Source of the DNA: Hyphomonas sp. | GTDB lineage: Bacteria; Pseudomonadota; Alphaproteobacteria; Caulobacterales; Hyphomonadaceae | Length of the DNA: 64,000 nt | Direction of reading: 5' to 3' | NCBI RefSeq assembly: GCF_022844445.1 | Contig: NZ_JALHLS010000009.1 | Location: forward strand, 81,509-145,508 | Part shown: positions 9,412 to 19,054 of the stretch, one piece after another | Layout of the letters: each line of letters begins with the position of its first letter | Numbering within the stretch: the first letter of the stretch is position 1 | Position numbers and translations under genes: made by a program | Notes under the pieces: model-generated | Told to the model about the DNA's origin: nothing | Databases searched by the model: none | The model's input: only the letters and a program-made list of their open reading frames with translations

Positions 9412-9628
9412 CTTCCGCGTGCGTCCCCCCACCCAGCCTGCGGAAGTTTCTGAAGGGCCCGCCGGACATGTCCCCGTTCGGCGGGCCCACTTATGTCCGC
9501 CCCCCGCACAGTCCATTTGGAGGCTCTGCTGCCGTTGACGCAAACGGCAGGCATCCTTTCTGCAGCCTGCCCGATTCTTCACCACACGGCCCCAGCAGTA
9601 TTCTTGAAGCGGTAACGCCCCGGCGTTA
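9412..9628 (+). promoter_or_regulatory. Hairpin-rich leader region ahead of the glutamate dehydrogenase gene
   Basis: The 388 bases between 9280 and 9667 hold no convincing gene. Several inverted repeats follow in order: 9412-9418 with 9440-9446, 9455-9464 with 9479-9488 (10 bp), 9529-9536 with 9543-9550 (8 bp), 9547-9552 with 9565-9570, and 9613-9618 with 9623-9628. The third and fourth share four bases, so they cannot both form. This may be a regulatory leader or include the terminator of the upstream permease gene. The Shine-Dalgarno for the next gene is AGGTGAG at 9653-9659. Confidence 0.4.
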
Positions 9629-9667
9629 GACCCGGTGGAACACGTTTCCCTTAGGTGAGTCGCTTCC

Positions 9668-12600
9668 ATGACACGTTCCGCCGCCGTTGCCGGGCCTGAG
9701 GGTCAGGTTCTTGAGCAGATCCTGCAGGAGGCACGGGGCGAGGACCTCACCGGCCTCACGCAGGCCGACATCAAGGCGCTCGCCAAAGGCCTCTGGACCT
9801 GGGCCGCAGACCTCCCCGCCGGCCAGCAGGACGTCCGCGTCATCGCGCATGTCAATGGTGCCAGGGGTTCGCTCGGCCGCGCCGTTCTGGAAGCCGCCGG
9901 CCCGGACATGCCTTTTCTCGTCGACTCCCTGCTCAACGAATGCGCCGCGCAGGGCCACGAAGTAAAAACCCTCTTCCACCCCGTCGTCACCCTGGCCGAC
10001 GGCCGGATGATCTCGGTCATCCAGATTCACCTGTCGCTGCTCACTCCGGGGGAGGCGGACCTGCTCGAAGCCGGCGTGCGCGCCACCCTCGCTGATGTCC
10101 AGCGTGCCGTCTCCGACCACCGCGCCATGCAGGCCCGGATGCGCACTGAGATGAAACGCCTTGCCGGCCTGCAACACATTGCCACCGTCGAGCGCGACGA
10201 GGCGGTCGCCTTTCTCGAATGGCTCCTGAAGGAGCACTACGTCTTCCTCGGCAGCCGCGAGTACGATTTCGCCACCGACGAGGCCGGCGGCGTGCTGCCG
10301 GCCGAGCCGATGATGATCGACGGCTCCAACCTCGGCATCCTGCGCGATGAGAACCTCAACGTCCTTTCGCCCGACAGCGAGCCGCTCGTGCTGACACGCG
10401 AAGTCGGCGAATTCCTCGCCCATCCCGCGCCCCTGATCATTGCCAAGTCAACGCTCCCCACGCGCGTCCACCGCCGTGTGCCGTGCGACTATATCGGAAT
10501 AAAGAAGTACGACGCGCAGGGCCGCGTGAACGGCGAGGTTCGCTTCCTCGGCCTGTTCACCGCAGAAGCCTATGATGAGACCGCGCGTTCGATTCCCTTC
10601 GTGCGCCGGCGCGTTCAGAAGATCATGGCTGCTTCCGGCGCCGCACCTGGCGGCCACACCGAGAAGGCGCTCGCCAATCTCATCGAGACCTGGCCGCGCG
10701 ACGAACTTTTTCAGACCCGCTCCACCATCCTCGGCCCGATGGTCATGGGCGCCCTTCACCTGATCGGCCGTCCACGGACGAAAGTCTTCCTGCGCCGCGA
10801 CGAGTTCGACCGGTTTGTCACAGCCCTGGTCTTCGTGCCGCGCGAATCCTACGACACCGCGCTGCGCCAGCGCATCGGCGCCGTGCTGACCGAAGCCTAC
10901 CGGGGCGAACTGCGCTCCTTCCAGCCCTATTTCGACTCCGGCCCGATGGCGCGGGTGCATTTCGAGATCGGCCTCTCGCCCGGCCATCCGGAACCCGACG
11001 CCGCCGAAATCGAAACCCGGATCGCCGCGCTCGCCCGCACCTGGGACCAGGGCTTCCGCGACCTGCTGATGAGTTCCGATCTCACCGGCGGCGACCGGGA
11101 AGGAGCACGCGCCTTCATTGGCGCCTTCAACGCCGCCTACCGCGAAGCCTTTGCGCCGGATGAAGCCCTGCGGGATGTGACCAGCATGGCCGCGCTCAGC
11201 GCCGGCCGTCCAATGGTAGCCCGCGCCTATCGCCGCGACAGCGACGAGCCCACGAAGGTTCGTGTAAAGATCTTTGCGCGTGACGGCGCCATCGCGCTCT
11301 CGCGCTGCGTGCCGGTGTTCGAGAATCTCGGCCTCTTCGTGCACTTCGAAACCGGCTATCCCGTGCGCCCGCCCTTCAAGCCGGTCGCTGATGCGCCGGA
11401 GGTCTACTGGGTCCATTCCCTCGCGATGGAGTCGGCAGACGGCCAGCCGCTGGCGCTGCAGGGTCTCGCCCGCGCGCTGGAGGATGCCTTCATCGCCGTC
11501 TGGAGTGGAAAGGCCGACAATGACAAGTTCAACCGGCTCGTGCTTACCGCCGGCGCGAGTTGGCGCGAAGCCGCGCTGATCCGCGCGCTCGCCGCCTATC
11601 GCCGCCAGAGCGGGCTGGACCAGCCGCAGGACGTGCAGGAAGCCGCTGTCGCGCGCTATCCGGCTGTCACGCGCCTGATCCTTGACCTCTTCACCGCCCG
11701 CTTTGATCCGCAGGCGCACAAAAATCTCGACGCGCGCACCAAAGCCTGCGCCGATATAGAAGCAGAGTTCGAGGAGGCTATGAAGGGCGTCGTCAGCCTC
11801 ACGGACGATCTCGTGCTGCGCCGCCTGTTCAATCTCGTGCGCGCACTGCAACGCACCAACTTCTACCAGACGGACGAACACGGCGCCGAGCGCACCTGGA
11901 TCAGCTTCAAGGTCGCCAGCCGCGAACTCGCGGACCTCCCGGAGCCGAAGCCTTTCCGCGAAATCTTCACGTCCAGCCCGAAGGTCGAAGGCGTCCACCT
12001 GCGCTTCGGGCCTGTCGCACGCGGCGGCCTGCGCTGGTCGGACCGCCCGTCGGACTATCGCACTGAAGTCCTCGGCCTCGTAAAGGCCCAACAGGTCAAG
12101 AACGCTGTCATCGTGCCGGTCGGCTCGAAAGGCGGCTTCTATCCGAAACAGCTGCCGCCGCGGAACGATCCGAACTGGTTCGAAAGCGGCCGCGACGCTT
12201 ACAAGGAGTTCATCACGGCGCTGCTCGGCCTCACCGACAATCTCGTCAAGGGAAAGCTCGTGCCCCCGCCGCAGACCGTCATATGGGACGGCGAGGACCC
12301 TTATCTCGTCGTCGCCGCCGACAAGGGCACCGCGACCTTCTCCGATACTGCCAACGCGATCAGCCTCGAGAAGGGCCATTGGCTCGGGGACGCCTTCGCT
12401 TCGGGCGGATCGGCAGGGTATGACCATAAGAAGATGGGCATTACCGCCCGCGGCGCCTGGGAAGCGGTCAAGCGCCACTTCCGCGAAAAGGGCCGCGACA
12501 TCCAGAAGCAGCCTTTCACGGTCATCGGTGTCGGTGACATGTCCGGCGACGTTTTCGGCAACGGCATGCTGCTCTCGCCCGAGATCCGTCTCGTGGCGGC

Positions 12601-14389
12601 GTTCAACCATATGCACATCTTCCTTGATCCCAACCCGGACGATCCGGCGAAATCCCTCGTCGAGCGCGCCCGCATGTTCGCCCTGCCGCGCTCCACATGG
12701 GCTGACTATGATGCAAAGCTCATCTCGAGAGGCGGCGGCATCTTCGAACGCGCTGCGAAATCGATTCCGCTCTCGCCCGAAGTGAAGGCGCTCACCGGCC
12801 TCTCGAAAGACGCCGTCACGCCCGACGAACTCCTGAACGCCCTTCTGAAGGCTGAAACCGACCTCCTCTGGTTCGGGGGCATCGGCACCTATGTGAAGTC
12901 CTCCGCCGAATCCCACGCCGATGTTGGCGACCGCGCCAATGATGCGATCCGCGTCAATGGCCGCGACCTCAGGGCGAAGGTTATCGGGGAAGGGGCCAAC
13001 CTCGGCATGACGCAGGCCGGCCGCATCGAGTTCGCCCTGGCTGGCGGGCGCATCAACACCGATGCGATCGACAACTCCGCCGGTGTCGATTCGTCCGACC
13101 ACGAAGTGAACATCAAGATCCTCGCCGCCGAAGCCATCCGCCTCGGCGACCTGAAAGAGGCCGCCCGCAACGACCTTCTCGCCGAGATGACTGATGATGT
13201 TGCTGCACACGTCCTCGCGCACAATTACGACCAGTCGAACGCGCTCACCCTCGCCAGTGCCACCGCGCTCGAAGACCATGACGCGCTCGAGCGCCTGATG
13301 GTCTATCTCGAAGAACGCGGCGTCCTGAATCGCGCCCTTGAAGGCCTGCCATCCACAACCGGCATGCAGACCCGCAAGGAACAGGGCCAGGCCCTCACGC
13401 GCCCTGAACTCGCCGTCCTCCTAGCCTGGTCGAAGATCGTCCTGTTCGACGACATCGTCGCCTCTGGCCTGCCAGATGATCCCTGGTTCGAGCCTGTCCT
13501 TAAGGCCTATTTCCCATCGCCGATCGACGGCTTCGAGAAGGCCATGAAAGGCCATCGTCTCCGCCGCGAGATCATCGCCACGGTCATTGCTAACCGCACG
13601 CTGGATTTCTGCGGCCCCGTCGCGCTGCTCCGGCTGCGCGAACTCACCGGCGCGGCTCCCGCCGAAGCCGTCCGCGCGCTGGAAGCTGCCCGCGAAGTGC
13701 TCGATCTCGCAGGCTTCCGGCGCGAAGTCTTCGCACTCGACACGCTGGTTCCGGCTGATCTGCAGACAGCGCTTCAGCTCGAAGCCGTCCACGCCGCCAG
13801 CGAAGCTGCCGGCTGGTTCATCCGCGCCACAGCCGGCAAGCCGGTAGGCGACGCCGTCAAGCAGACCCACGCCCCGCTGAATGAGCTGAAAGCCGCCCTG
13901 CCTGCCGTGCAGTCGTCCTTCCCGGCCTCGCGCATTGAGCGGGATGCACGCGCCTTCATCAAGCGCGGCGCGCCGGAAGCGCTCGCCCACTGGGCTGCCG
14001 CGATGAGCTATTTCGCCCAAGGCCTCGTCATCGTCGATGTCTCGCAGCAGGCCAGGAAAAAAGTGCCGGAAACGGCCGCCGCCTTCTACGCCATCGGCGA
14101 CGCTCTCCGGCTCGACCGGTTGCGCGCCTCGGCCCGCGAAGGCCTCGTCAAAGCACCCTACTGGGACCGCGTTGCCGGCCGCCGCCTGATCTCCGAACTC
14201 GTCCGCCTGCAGGCTTCCGCTACCGAGGAAGCGCTCCGTGCCGGCGACGCCGACACCTGGCTGGAGGCGCGCGGCGAAAGCCGCCGAAAGGTGATCAGTA
14301 CTCTGACGGAGCTCGGCAAGGACCGCGCCTGGTCCTTCGCCAAGTTCGCCCTGTCAACGGACGCTGTGCGCCAGTTCATGGGCCGCTGA
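9668..14389 (+). CDS. NAD-glutamate dehydrogenase, large (180 kDa) type
   Basis: At 1573 residues this is the typical length of the large bacterial class. It deaminates L-glutamate to 2-oxoglutarate with NAD+, feeding carbon to the TCA cycle. The first ~700 residues are the regulatory ACT-like region. The dehydrogenase core lies at roughly residues 720-1230 and includes VHLRFGPVARGGLRWSDRP, VKNAVIVPVGSKGGF, GVGDMSGDVFGNGM and LWFGGIGTYVKSS. A helical C-terminal domain follows. The frame is intact and agrees with the Shine-Dalgarno at 9653-9659. The large antisense ORF across 10448-13279 is a composition shadow. Confidence 0.97.
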   Translation: MTRSAAVAGPEGQVLEQILQEARGEDLTGLTQADIKALAKGLWTWAADLPAGQQDVRVIAHVNGARGSLGRAVLEAAGPDMPFLVDSLLNECAAQGHEVKTLFHPVVTLADGRMISVIQIHLSLLTPGEADLLEAGVRATLADVQRAVSDHRAMQARMRTEMKRLAGLQHIATVERDEAVAFLEWLLKEHYVFLGSREYDFATDEAGGVLPAEPMMIDGSNLGILRDENLNVLSPDSEPLVLTREVGEFLAHPAPLIIAKSTLPTRVHRRVPCDYIGIKKYDAQGRVNGEVRFLGLFTAEAYDETARSIPFVRRRVQKIMAASGAAPGGHTEKALANLIETWPRDELFQTRSTILGPMVMGALHLIGRPRTKVFLRRDEFDRFVTALVFVPRESYDTALRQRIGAVLTEAYRGELRSFQPYFDSGPMARVHFEIGLSPGHPEPDAAEIETRIAALARTWDQGFRDLLMSSDLTGGDREGARAFIGAFNAAYREAFAPDEALRDVTSMAALSAGRPMVARAYRRDSDEPTKVRVKIFARDGAIALSRCVPVFENLGLFVHFETGYPVRPPFKPVADAPEVYWVHSLAMESADGQPLALQGLARALEDAFIAVWSGKADNDKFNRLVLTAGASWREAALIRALAAYRRQSGLDQPQDVQEAAVARYPAVTRLILDLFTARFDPQAHKNLDARTKACADIEAEFEEAMKGVVSLTDDLVLRRLFNLVRALQRTNFYQTDEHGAERTWISFKVASRELADLPEPKPFREIFTSSPKVEGVHLRFGPVARGGLRWSDRPSDYRTEVLGLVKAQQVKNAVIVPVGSKGGFYPKQLPPRNDPNWFESGRDAYKEFITALLGLTDNLVKGKLVPPPQTVIWDGEDPYLVVAADKGTATFSDTANAISLEKGHWLGDAFASGGSAGYDHKKMGITARGAWEAVKRHFREKGRDIQKQPFTVIGVGDMSGDVFGNGMLLSPEIRLVAAFNHMHIFLDPNPDDPAKSLVERARMFALPRSTWADYDAKLISRGGGIFERAAKSIPLSPEVKALTGLSKDAVTPDELLNALLKAETDLLWFGGIGTYVKSSAESHADVGDRANDAIRVNGRDLRAKVIGEGANLGMTQAGRIEFALAGGRINTDAIDNSAGVDSSDHEVNIKILAAEAIRLGDLKEAARNDLLAEMTDDVAAHVLAHNYDQSNALTLASATALEDHDALERLMVYLEERGVLNRALEGLPSTTGMQTRKEQGQALTRPELAVLLAWSKIVLFDDIVASGLPDDPWFEPVLKAYFPSPIDGFEKAMKGHRLRREIIATVIANRTLDFCGPVALLRLRELTGAAPAEAVRALEAAREVLDLAGFRREVFALDTLVPADLQTALQLEAVHAASEAAGWFIRATAGKPVGDAVKQTHAPLNELKAALPAVQSSFPASRIERDARAFIKRGAPEALAHWAAAMSYFAQGLVIVDVSQQARKKVPETAAAFYAIGDALRLDRLRASAREGLVKAPYWDRVAGRRLISELVRLQASATEEALRAGDADTWLEARGESRRKVISTLTELGKDRAWSFAKFALSTDAVRQFMGR

Positions 14390-14453
14390 GGCCGTTCAGT
14401 CAGTATTCAGCGCGGCCGGCCCAGTCTCGGCTCGTCTTGAAGCGGGGATGCAC

Positions 14454-14933
14454 ATGCAGAACTTCCTGATGACCGCTGCCGGCGCTGTGATGCTCGCTGG
14501 CTGCTGCCTCCTGCCGGACGCCGGGCCGGTGCCGGAAACTGCGCCCGAAACCGCACTCTCTGCGGCCGCCGCAGAGCTCCCGGTCAATCCAAGCATCAGG
14601 TGGGGGTCCACCGGCACGGGCCTTTATATCTACCACAATGTCTCAGGCGACTGCGTCTGGCTCGAGCATACGCACGGCCGAAACGGCGCCTGGGGCCTCT
14701 GGCGCCTTCCGCTCGGGGCGGTCTCGTCTACCGGCCCCGAAATGGCGGACGGCGAAGGCTTCGCCATAACCTTCACCTGCACCGACGGCAGCGCCTGTAT
14801 CGAGGCGGGCGCTTTCGATAAAACCCCTGACCGCACCAGCGCCCACACCATCCCCTTCGAAACCGAGCAACGCGCCGAGCGCTACTTCTCCGAGGTTGCC
14901 AGTCTCGACAAGGCCTGCCGCATGCTCAAGTAA
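14454..14933 (+). CDS. Putative lipoprotein of unknown function
   Basis: The protein is about 159 residues with a lipoprotein signal ending AVMLAGCC. I chose the second of two close ATGs (14448 and 14454) because it gives a standard signal peptide. After a Pro/Glu/Ala linker the mature part has four more Cys (SGDCVW, FTCTDGSACIE, DKACRM), which suggests disulfide-stabilised periplasmic folding. No family was recognised. It lies between the glutamate dehydrogenase gene and queG on the same strand, with short gaps. Confidence 0.7.
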   Translation: MQNFLMTAAGAVMLAGCCLLPDAGPVPETAPETALSAAAAELPVNPSIRWGSTGTGLYIYHNVSGDCVWLEHTHGRNGAWGLWRLPLGAVSSTGPEMADGEGFAITFTCTDGSACIEAGAFDKTPDRTSAHTIPFETEQRAERYFSEVASLDKACRMLK

Positions 14934-14975
14934 TCTGCCCTTCGCCCCGCGCGCGCAGACTGCTATCCACCGATC

Positions 14976-16100
14976 ATGGCCGAAACGCCCGCCGCCCTCG
15001 AATCGACGCTGAAAGCTGCCGCCCGCGCGCTCGGCTTTGACGCGGCCGGCATCGCCCGCGCCGACGAGGCCTGGGAGGCCGGCGCCCGCCTCGCCGAGTT
15101 CGTCGCCAAAGGCCGCCACGGCGAGATGCGCTGGATGGAAGACACGCTCGCCCGCCGCAGCGCCCCCACCGCCATGTGGCCAGAAGCCCGCGCCGCCCTT
15201 GTCGTCGCCATGAATTACGGCCCGGACCACAATCCCCTCGACACGCTCACCCAGCGCCAAACCGGCAACATCTCCGTATACGCACGGGGCAGGGACTATC
15301 ACGACCTCATCAAGTCCCGCCTGAAACAGCTCGCGGGTGAGATCGCCGCGCTCACCGGCGCGGATGTGAAGGTCTTCGTCGATACCGCCCCGCTGATGGA
15401 AAAGCCGCTCGCCCAGAAGGCTGGCCTCGGTTGGCAGGGCAAGCACACAAACCTCGTCAGCCGCGATCTCGGCTCCTGGTTCTTCCTCGGCATCGTCCTC
15501 ACCAGCGCGGCCCTCGTGCCGGATGCCCCGGAGGCAGACCATTGCGGCTCCTGCCGCGCCTGCCTCGATATCTGCCCCACCGCCGCTTTCCCTGCGCCCT
15601 ACCAGCTCGATGCCCGCCGCTGCATCTCCTACCTCACCATCGAGCACGCCGGCCCCATCCCGCGCGAGTTCCGCGCCGCGATGGGCAACCGCATCTATGG
15701 CTGCGACGATTGCCTCGCCGCCTGTCCCTGGAACAAGTTCGCCGCCGCCGCTTCCGAATCAGCCCTCTTCGCCCGCGCCGAGCTGAAGACACCGGGCCTG
15801 GTCGAACTTGCCGCGCTCGATGACGCGTCTTTCCGCGAAATCTTCTCCGGCTCCCCGGTCAAGCGCACGGGGCGGGAGCGCTTCGTGCGCAATGTCTGCA
15901 TCGCCCTCGGCAATTCGGGCAATCCGGAGCTCTTGCCGGCCGTTTGGCCGCTGCTGGATGATGCCAGCCCCCTCGTGCGCGGCGCTGCTGTCTGGGCGCT
16001 CGCCCGCCTTGATGCTGCCGGTTTTGCTGAAGAAAAGGCGCGGCGCCGCGCATCCGAACATGATAGCACGGTGACCGAAGAATGGGATCTCGGGGCATGA
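14976..16100 (+). CDS. queG: Epoxyqueuosine reductase QueG
   Basis: This 374-residue cobalamin-dependent reductase catalyses the last step of queuosine synthesis in tRNA, epoxyqueuosine to queuosine. The N-terminal cobalamin-binding half is followed by two [4Fe-4S] clusters of ferredoxin type, [16 protein letters not shown] and [12 protein letters not shown] short HEAT-like C-terminal part ([26 protein letters not shown]) helps bind tRNA. Length and motif order match the family. Its stop overlaps the mtgA start by four bases (ATGA), so the two are translationally coupled. Confidence 0.96.
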   Translation: MAETPAALESTLKAAARALGFDAAGIARADEAWEAGARLAEFVAKGRHGEMRWMEDTLARRSAPTAMWPEARAALVVAMNYGPDHNPLDTLTQRQTGNISVYARGRDYHDLIKSRLKQLAGEIAALTGADVKVFVDTAPLMEKPLAQKAGLGWQGKHTNLVSRDLGSWFFLGIVLTSAALVPDAPEADHCGSCRACLDICPTAAFPAPYQLDARRCISYLTIEHAGPIPREFRAAMGNRIYGCDDCLAACPWNKFAAAASESALFARAELKTPGLVELAALDDASFREIFSGSPVKRTGRERFVRNVCIALGNSGNPELLPAVWPLLDDASPLVRGAAVWALARLDAAGFAEEKARRRASEHDSTVTEEWDLGA

Positions 16101-17212
16101 GCGACAACACATCCAACACCGCGGCGTCCGCCTATTACGGCACGGACGCCGCCCCGCCGCCGCAGAAGCCGAAGCGTCACGTGCCCCTCTGGCGCCGCCT
16201 CCTCGTCCGGGTGATCCAGGCCGGCATCGCCCTCTTCCTGCTGTTCCATCTCTACGCCCTCGTGCTGCGCGTCCTGCCGGTCCCCGGCACCATCCTGATG
16301 ACCCAGCGCGCCGGGCAGGGCGAGGACGTGCGCAAGGATTGGACCAGCCTTGACAAGATCTCACCCCATCTCGTCCTCGCCGTCATCGCGGCAGAGGATG
16401 CAAAGTTCTGCGAACATGGCGGCATCGACTGGGAGGCCATCGAAAAGGCCCGCGAGTTCAACAGGCGCAACAAGGGCGAGCGTCGCCGCGGCGGCTCAAC
16501 CATAAGCCAGCAGACCGCCAAGAACGTCTTTTTCTGGAATGGCGGCGGAATGCCCCGCAAGGCCGGCGAAGCCTGGATGACCTATGTCATCGAAACTGTC
16601 TGGGGCAAGCGCCGCATCATGGAAGTCTACCTGAACGTCGCCGAATGGGGCGACGGCCTGTTCGGTGCGGAGGCCGCTGCTCAGGCCCGCTTCGGCAAGT
16701 CCGCCGCTGATCTGACGCCGCTGGAGGCTGCGCGCCTTGCCGCCGTTCTTCCCTCCCCGAACAAATGGAGCGCCGACAAGCCTGGCCCCTATGTGCGCAA
16801 GCGCACCGGCTCCATCCAGTCGCGCATGCGCGTCGTCGCCAATGAAGGCTACGCCGCCTGCGTCCTCGGCGACGAGTTCCGCTCGTCCCTGCCGAAACCC
16901 GAGAAGGGCGAAACCCCGCGCCCGCCGCCGGTGTTCGAAGAGATCCCCGAAGCGCCCGAGGAAGGCGAGGAAGCCATCGGCGCCGTCCCTGCTGACGGCG
17001 CGCCAGCGGTAAACGAGAACGACGTCCTCAACGACATCCTCAACTCCGCCGACGAAACCTTCAACGCGGCCCCGCCGGCAGACCCTGCCGCAGAACCCGC
17101 ACCTGAAGCCGCGCCACCGGCAGAAGCGCCTGCTGCCGATGCCGCCACAGACCCAGCCTCCGAACCTCCGCCTGCGGACGAAGGTGGCCCCACGGTCCTG
17201 ACCCCGCAATAA
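16097..17212 (+). CDS. mtgA: Monofunctional peptidoglycan glycosyltransferase with long acidic tail
   Basis: This GT51 enzyme polymerises lipid II glycan strands at the inner membrane. From the ATG at 16097, which overlaps the queG stop, there are 371 residues. A single TM segment lies at about residues 38-58, and the catalytic domain has [17 protein letters not shown] (catalytic Glu), [18 protein letters not shown] and [15 protein letters not shown]. The domain ends near residue 257. A tail of about 115 residues rich in Pro, Ala and Glu follows, which is unusual because MtgA is normally around 230-250 residues. The tail would sit in the periplasm. Confidence 0.95.
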   Translation: MSDNTSNTAASAYYGTDAAPPPQKPKRHVPLWRRLLVRVIQAGIALFLLFHLYALVLRVLPVPGTILMTQRAGQGEDVRKDWTSLDKISPHLVLAVIAAEDAKFCEHGGIDWEAIEKAREFNRRNKGERRRGGSTISQQTAKNVFFWNGGGMPRKAGEAWMTYVIETVWGKRRIMEVYLNVAEWGDGLFGAEAAAQARFGKSAADLTPLEAARLAAVLPSPNKWSADKPGPYVRKRTGSIQSRMRVVANEGYAACVLGDEFRSSLPKPEKGETPRPPPVFEEIPEAPEEGEEAIGAVPADGAPAVNENDVLNDILNSADETFNAAPPADPAAEPAPEAAPPAEAPAADAATDPASEPPPADEGGPTVLTPQ

Positions 17213-17357
17213 GGCTGGAATTCAGGGTAGAAGTCTTTACCGGCCCCTGAATCCCGTCCCTACTTCTATCCTCAGCCACCTTGCCGACCCGGCGAACGCC
17301 GGGACCCGGAGCGCCAGATAAGGCGGGCGTTCCGTTTCAACCGGCCGTCCTTGCGGC

Positions 17358-18275
17358 CTAGACCGGATCATACGGGAACACGCTCGCCGTCGCGCCGAGG
17401 TCGGTGAAGCTGCCATTCATCGCGGGGAAGCAATGGTCGATCAGCGATTCCGGTGTCCAGCCTTCGAGGCGCGCCAGCGTCTTCACTGGACGCGGCTGAT
17501 CAAACAGGATGACCTCGTTGCCCCGTACACCGAAGATCTGCCCACTGACATGGGCCGCCGTATCGGCGCAGAGCGCAACGGCCAGCTGCGCAACCTGGTC
17601 GGCGCGCATGCCGTCCTTCATCCGTTGCACGCGCTGCGCGCCGGCCTCGTCCTTCACCGGGATCGAGGCGATCATCCTCGTCCAGGCGAAGGGCGCGATG
17701 ATGTTGGAGCGCACGTTTTTCGCCGCGCCTTCCATCGCGATGATGCGGCTGAGGCCCGCAATGCCGAGCTTGGCCGCGCCATAGTTGGCCTGGCCGATAT
17801 TGCCGATCAGGCCGGTGGTCGAGGTAAACAGCACATAGGAACCGGCCTGCTTGTCGCGAAAATGCTCGATCGTGGCGCGCGTGACATTGAACGACCCATG
17901 CAGGTGAACATCAATGACGGCCTTCCAGTCGGATTCGCTCATCTTGTGGAACATGCCGTCGCGCAGGATGCCGGCAGGGTTGATCACCGCATCGAGCCGG
18001 CCGAACGTGTCGAGCGCCTGCGTCACCATGCCGGCCACCGCGTTATAATCGGTCACGCTCTCGGAGTTGGACACGGCCTCGCCGCCAGCCTTGCGGATTT
18101 CCGCAGCGACAGCCTCTGCCGGCCCGGCCGAGCCTTCCTCGTCGCCCTTCAGGCTGCCGCCAAGATCGTTGACCACGACCTTGGCGCCCTGGCGTGCCGC
18201 CAGCAGGGCGCATTCCTTGCCGATGCCGTTGCCGCCGCCAGTGACCAGCACCACTTTTCCTTCCAGAACGCCCAT
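17358..18275 (-). CDS. Short-chain dehydrogenase, 17-beta-HSD4/MFE-2-like
   Basis: This is a 305-residue classical-type SDR. The start is set at 18275 (MGVLEGKVVLVTGGG), because the 45 residues upstream in frame have no SDR character. It shows the Rossmann motif TGGGNGIG, NDLGGS typical of the MFE-2/HSD17B4 branch, the NAG-like NPAGIL, catalytic Ser in FTSTTGLIGNIGQ, and YGAAK with catalytic Tyr and Lys. The probable reaction is NAD(P)-dependent oxidation of a 3-hydroxyacyl-CoA or similar hydroxy substrate. It is divergent from the HAD gene, with 128 bases between starts. Confidence 0.93.
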   Translation of the reverse strand: MGVLEGKVVLVTGGGNGIGKECALLAARQGAKVVVNDLGGSLKGDEEGSAGPAEAVAAEIRKAGGEAVSNSESVTDYNAVAGMVTQALDTFGRLDAVINPAGILRDGMFHKMSESDWKAVIDVHLHGSFNVTRATIEHFRDKQAGSYVLFTSTTGLIGNIGQANYGAAKLGIAGLSRIIAMEGAAKNVRSNIIAPFAWTRMIASIPVKDEAGAQRVQRMKDGMRADQVAQLAVALCADTAAHVSGQIFGVRGNEVILFDQPRPVKTLARLEGWTPESLIDHCFPAMNGSFTDLGATASVFPYDPV

Positions 18276-18403
18276 GGTTTTCTCCCTTTTGTCTCGCGGC
18301 GGGACACTATCGCCCCCGCCACGCCCCGCAAGGGCAGGGCGCCAAAAAACCGGTGTGAAAATCAAGGTTTGAAATGCACGCAGCGAAGGGCTAGCTAGCC
18401 GCC

Positions 18404-19054
18404 ATGACACGTACGTTCCAAGCCATCATCTGGGATTTCGGCGGGGTTTTCACCTCGTCGCCCTTCGAAGCCTTCAACCGCTACGAGGCCGCCTCTGGCC
18501 TTCCGGTCGATTTCATCCGCACGGTCAACTCCATCAATCCGCTGGAAAATGCCTGGGCCAAACTCGAGCGGTCGGAAGTTGATGCGCAAACGTTTGACCA
18601 GCTGTTCCGCGCCGAAGCCGCCGCCCTCGGCCATGATGTCCCGGGCCGCGACATTCTCGGTCTCCTGTCGGGCAGCCTGCGCCCGCGGGTCGTGAACGCG
18701 CTGAAAGTCTGCAAGACAAAGGGCAAGGTTGGCTGCATCACCAACAACGCGCCGATCGGCAAGGGCGCCTCGATGACGAGCGACGATGGCAAGGCGAAGG
18801 AACTCGCCGCGGTATTCGACTTGTTCGACCACCTGATCGAAAGCTCCAAGCTTGGCATCCGCAAGCCTGATCCGCGCATCTATGCGCTGATGTGCGAGGC
18901 CCTCGATGTTGATCCGAAAGCCTGCGTCTACCTTGATGACCTCGGCATCAACCTCAAGCCGGCGCGCGAGATGGGCATGGCGACCATCAAGGTCACCAGC
19001 GAGGACCAAATGCTCACCGATCTGGAAGCCGTGACCGGCTATGCGCTGCGCTAG
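18404..19054 (+). CDS. HAD-superfamily hydrolase, EPHX2/ACAD10-like
   Basis: This 216-residue HAD subfamily IA protein has motif I IIWDFGGVF, motif II CITNNAP, motif III Lys in SSKLGIRKPDP and motif IV VYLDDLGINL. In motif I the second Asp, usually the general acid, is replaced by Gly, as in several YihX-like members. The cap region (residues 20-95) resembles the N-terminal phosphatase of soluble epoxide hydrolases. The substrate is unknown. It is the first gene of a tight operon, and its end overlaps the following lipoprotein gene by 14 bases. Confidence 0.9.
   Translation: MTRTFQAIIWDFGGVFTSSPFEAFNRYEAASGLPVDFIRTVNSINPLENAWAKLERSEVDAQTFDQLFRAEAAALGHDVPGRDILGLLSGSLRPRVVNALKVCKTKGKVGCITNNAPIGKGASMTSDDGKAKELAAVFDLFDHLIESSKLGIRKPDPRIYALMCEALDVDPKACVYLDDLGINLKPAREMGMATIKVTSEDQMLTDLEAVTGYALR

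Noticed and set aside
9235..9669. A 144-codon minus-strand frame in the gap before the glutamate dehydrogenase gene
   Set aside because: No ribosome site and no domain; composition is irregular, and inverted repeats explain the region better.
10448..13279. A 943-codon open frame on the minus strand, antisense to the glutamate dehydrogenase gene
   Set aside because: It mirrors the codon structure of a clear 1573-residue enzyme in GC-rich DNA. Its product is rich in Arg, Gly and Glu with no recognisable domain.
18276..18410. Longer N-terminus for the short-chain dehydrogenase
   Set aside because: The extra 45 residues do not resemble an SDR and overlap the divergent promoter of the HAD gene. 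MGVLEGKVVLVTGGG at 18275 is the natural start.
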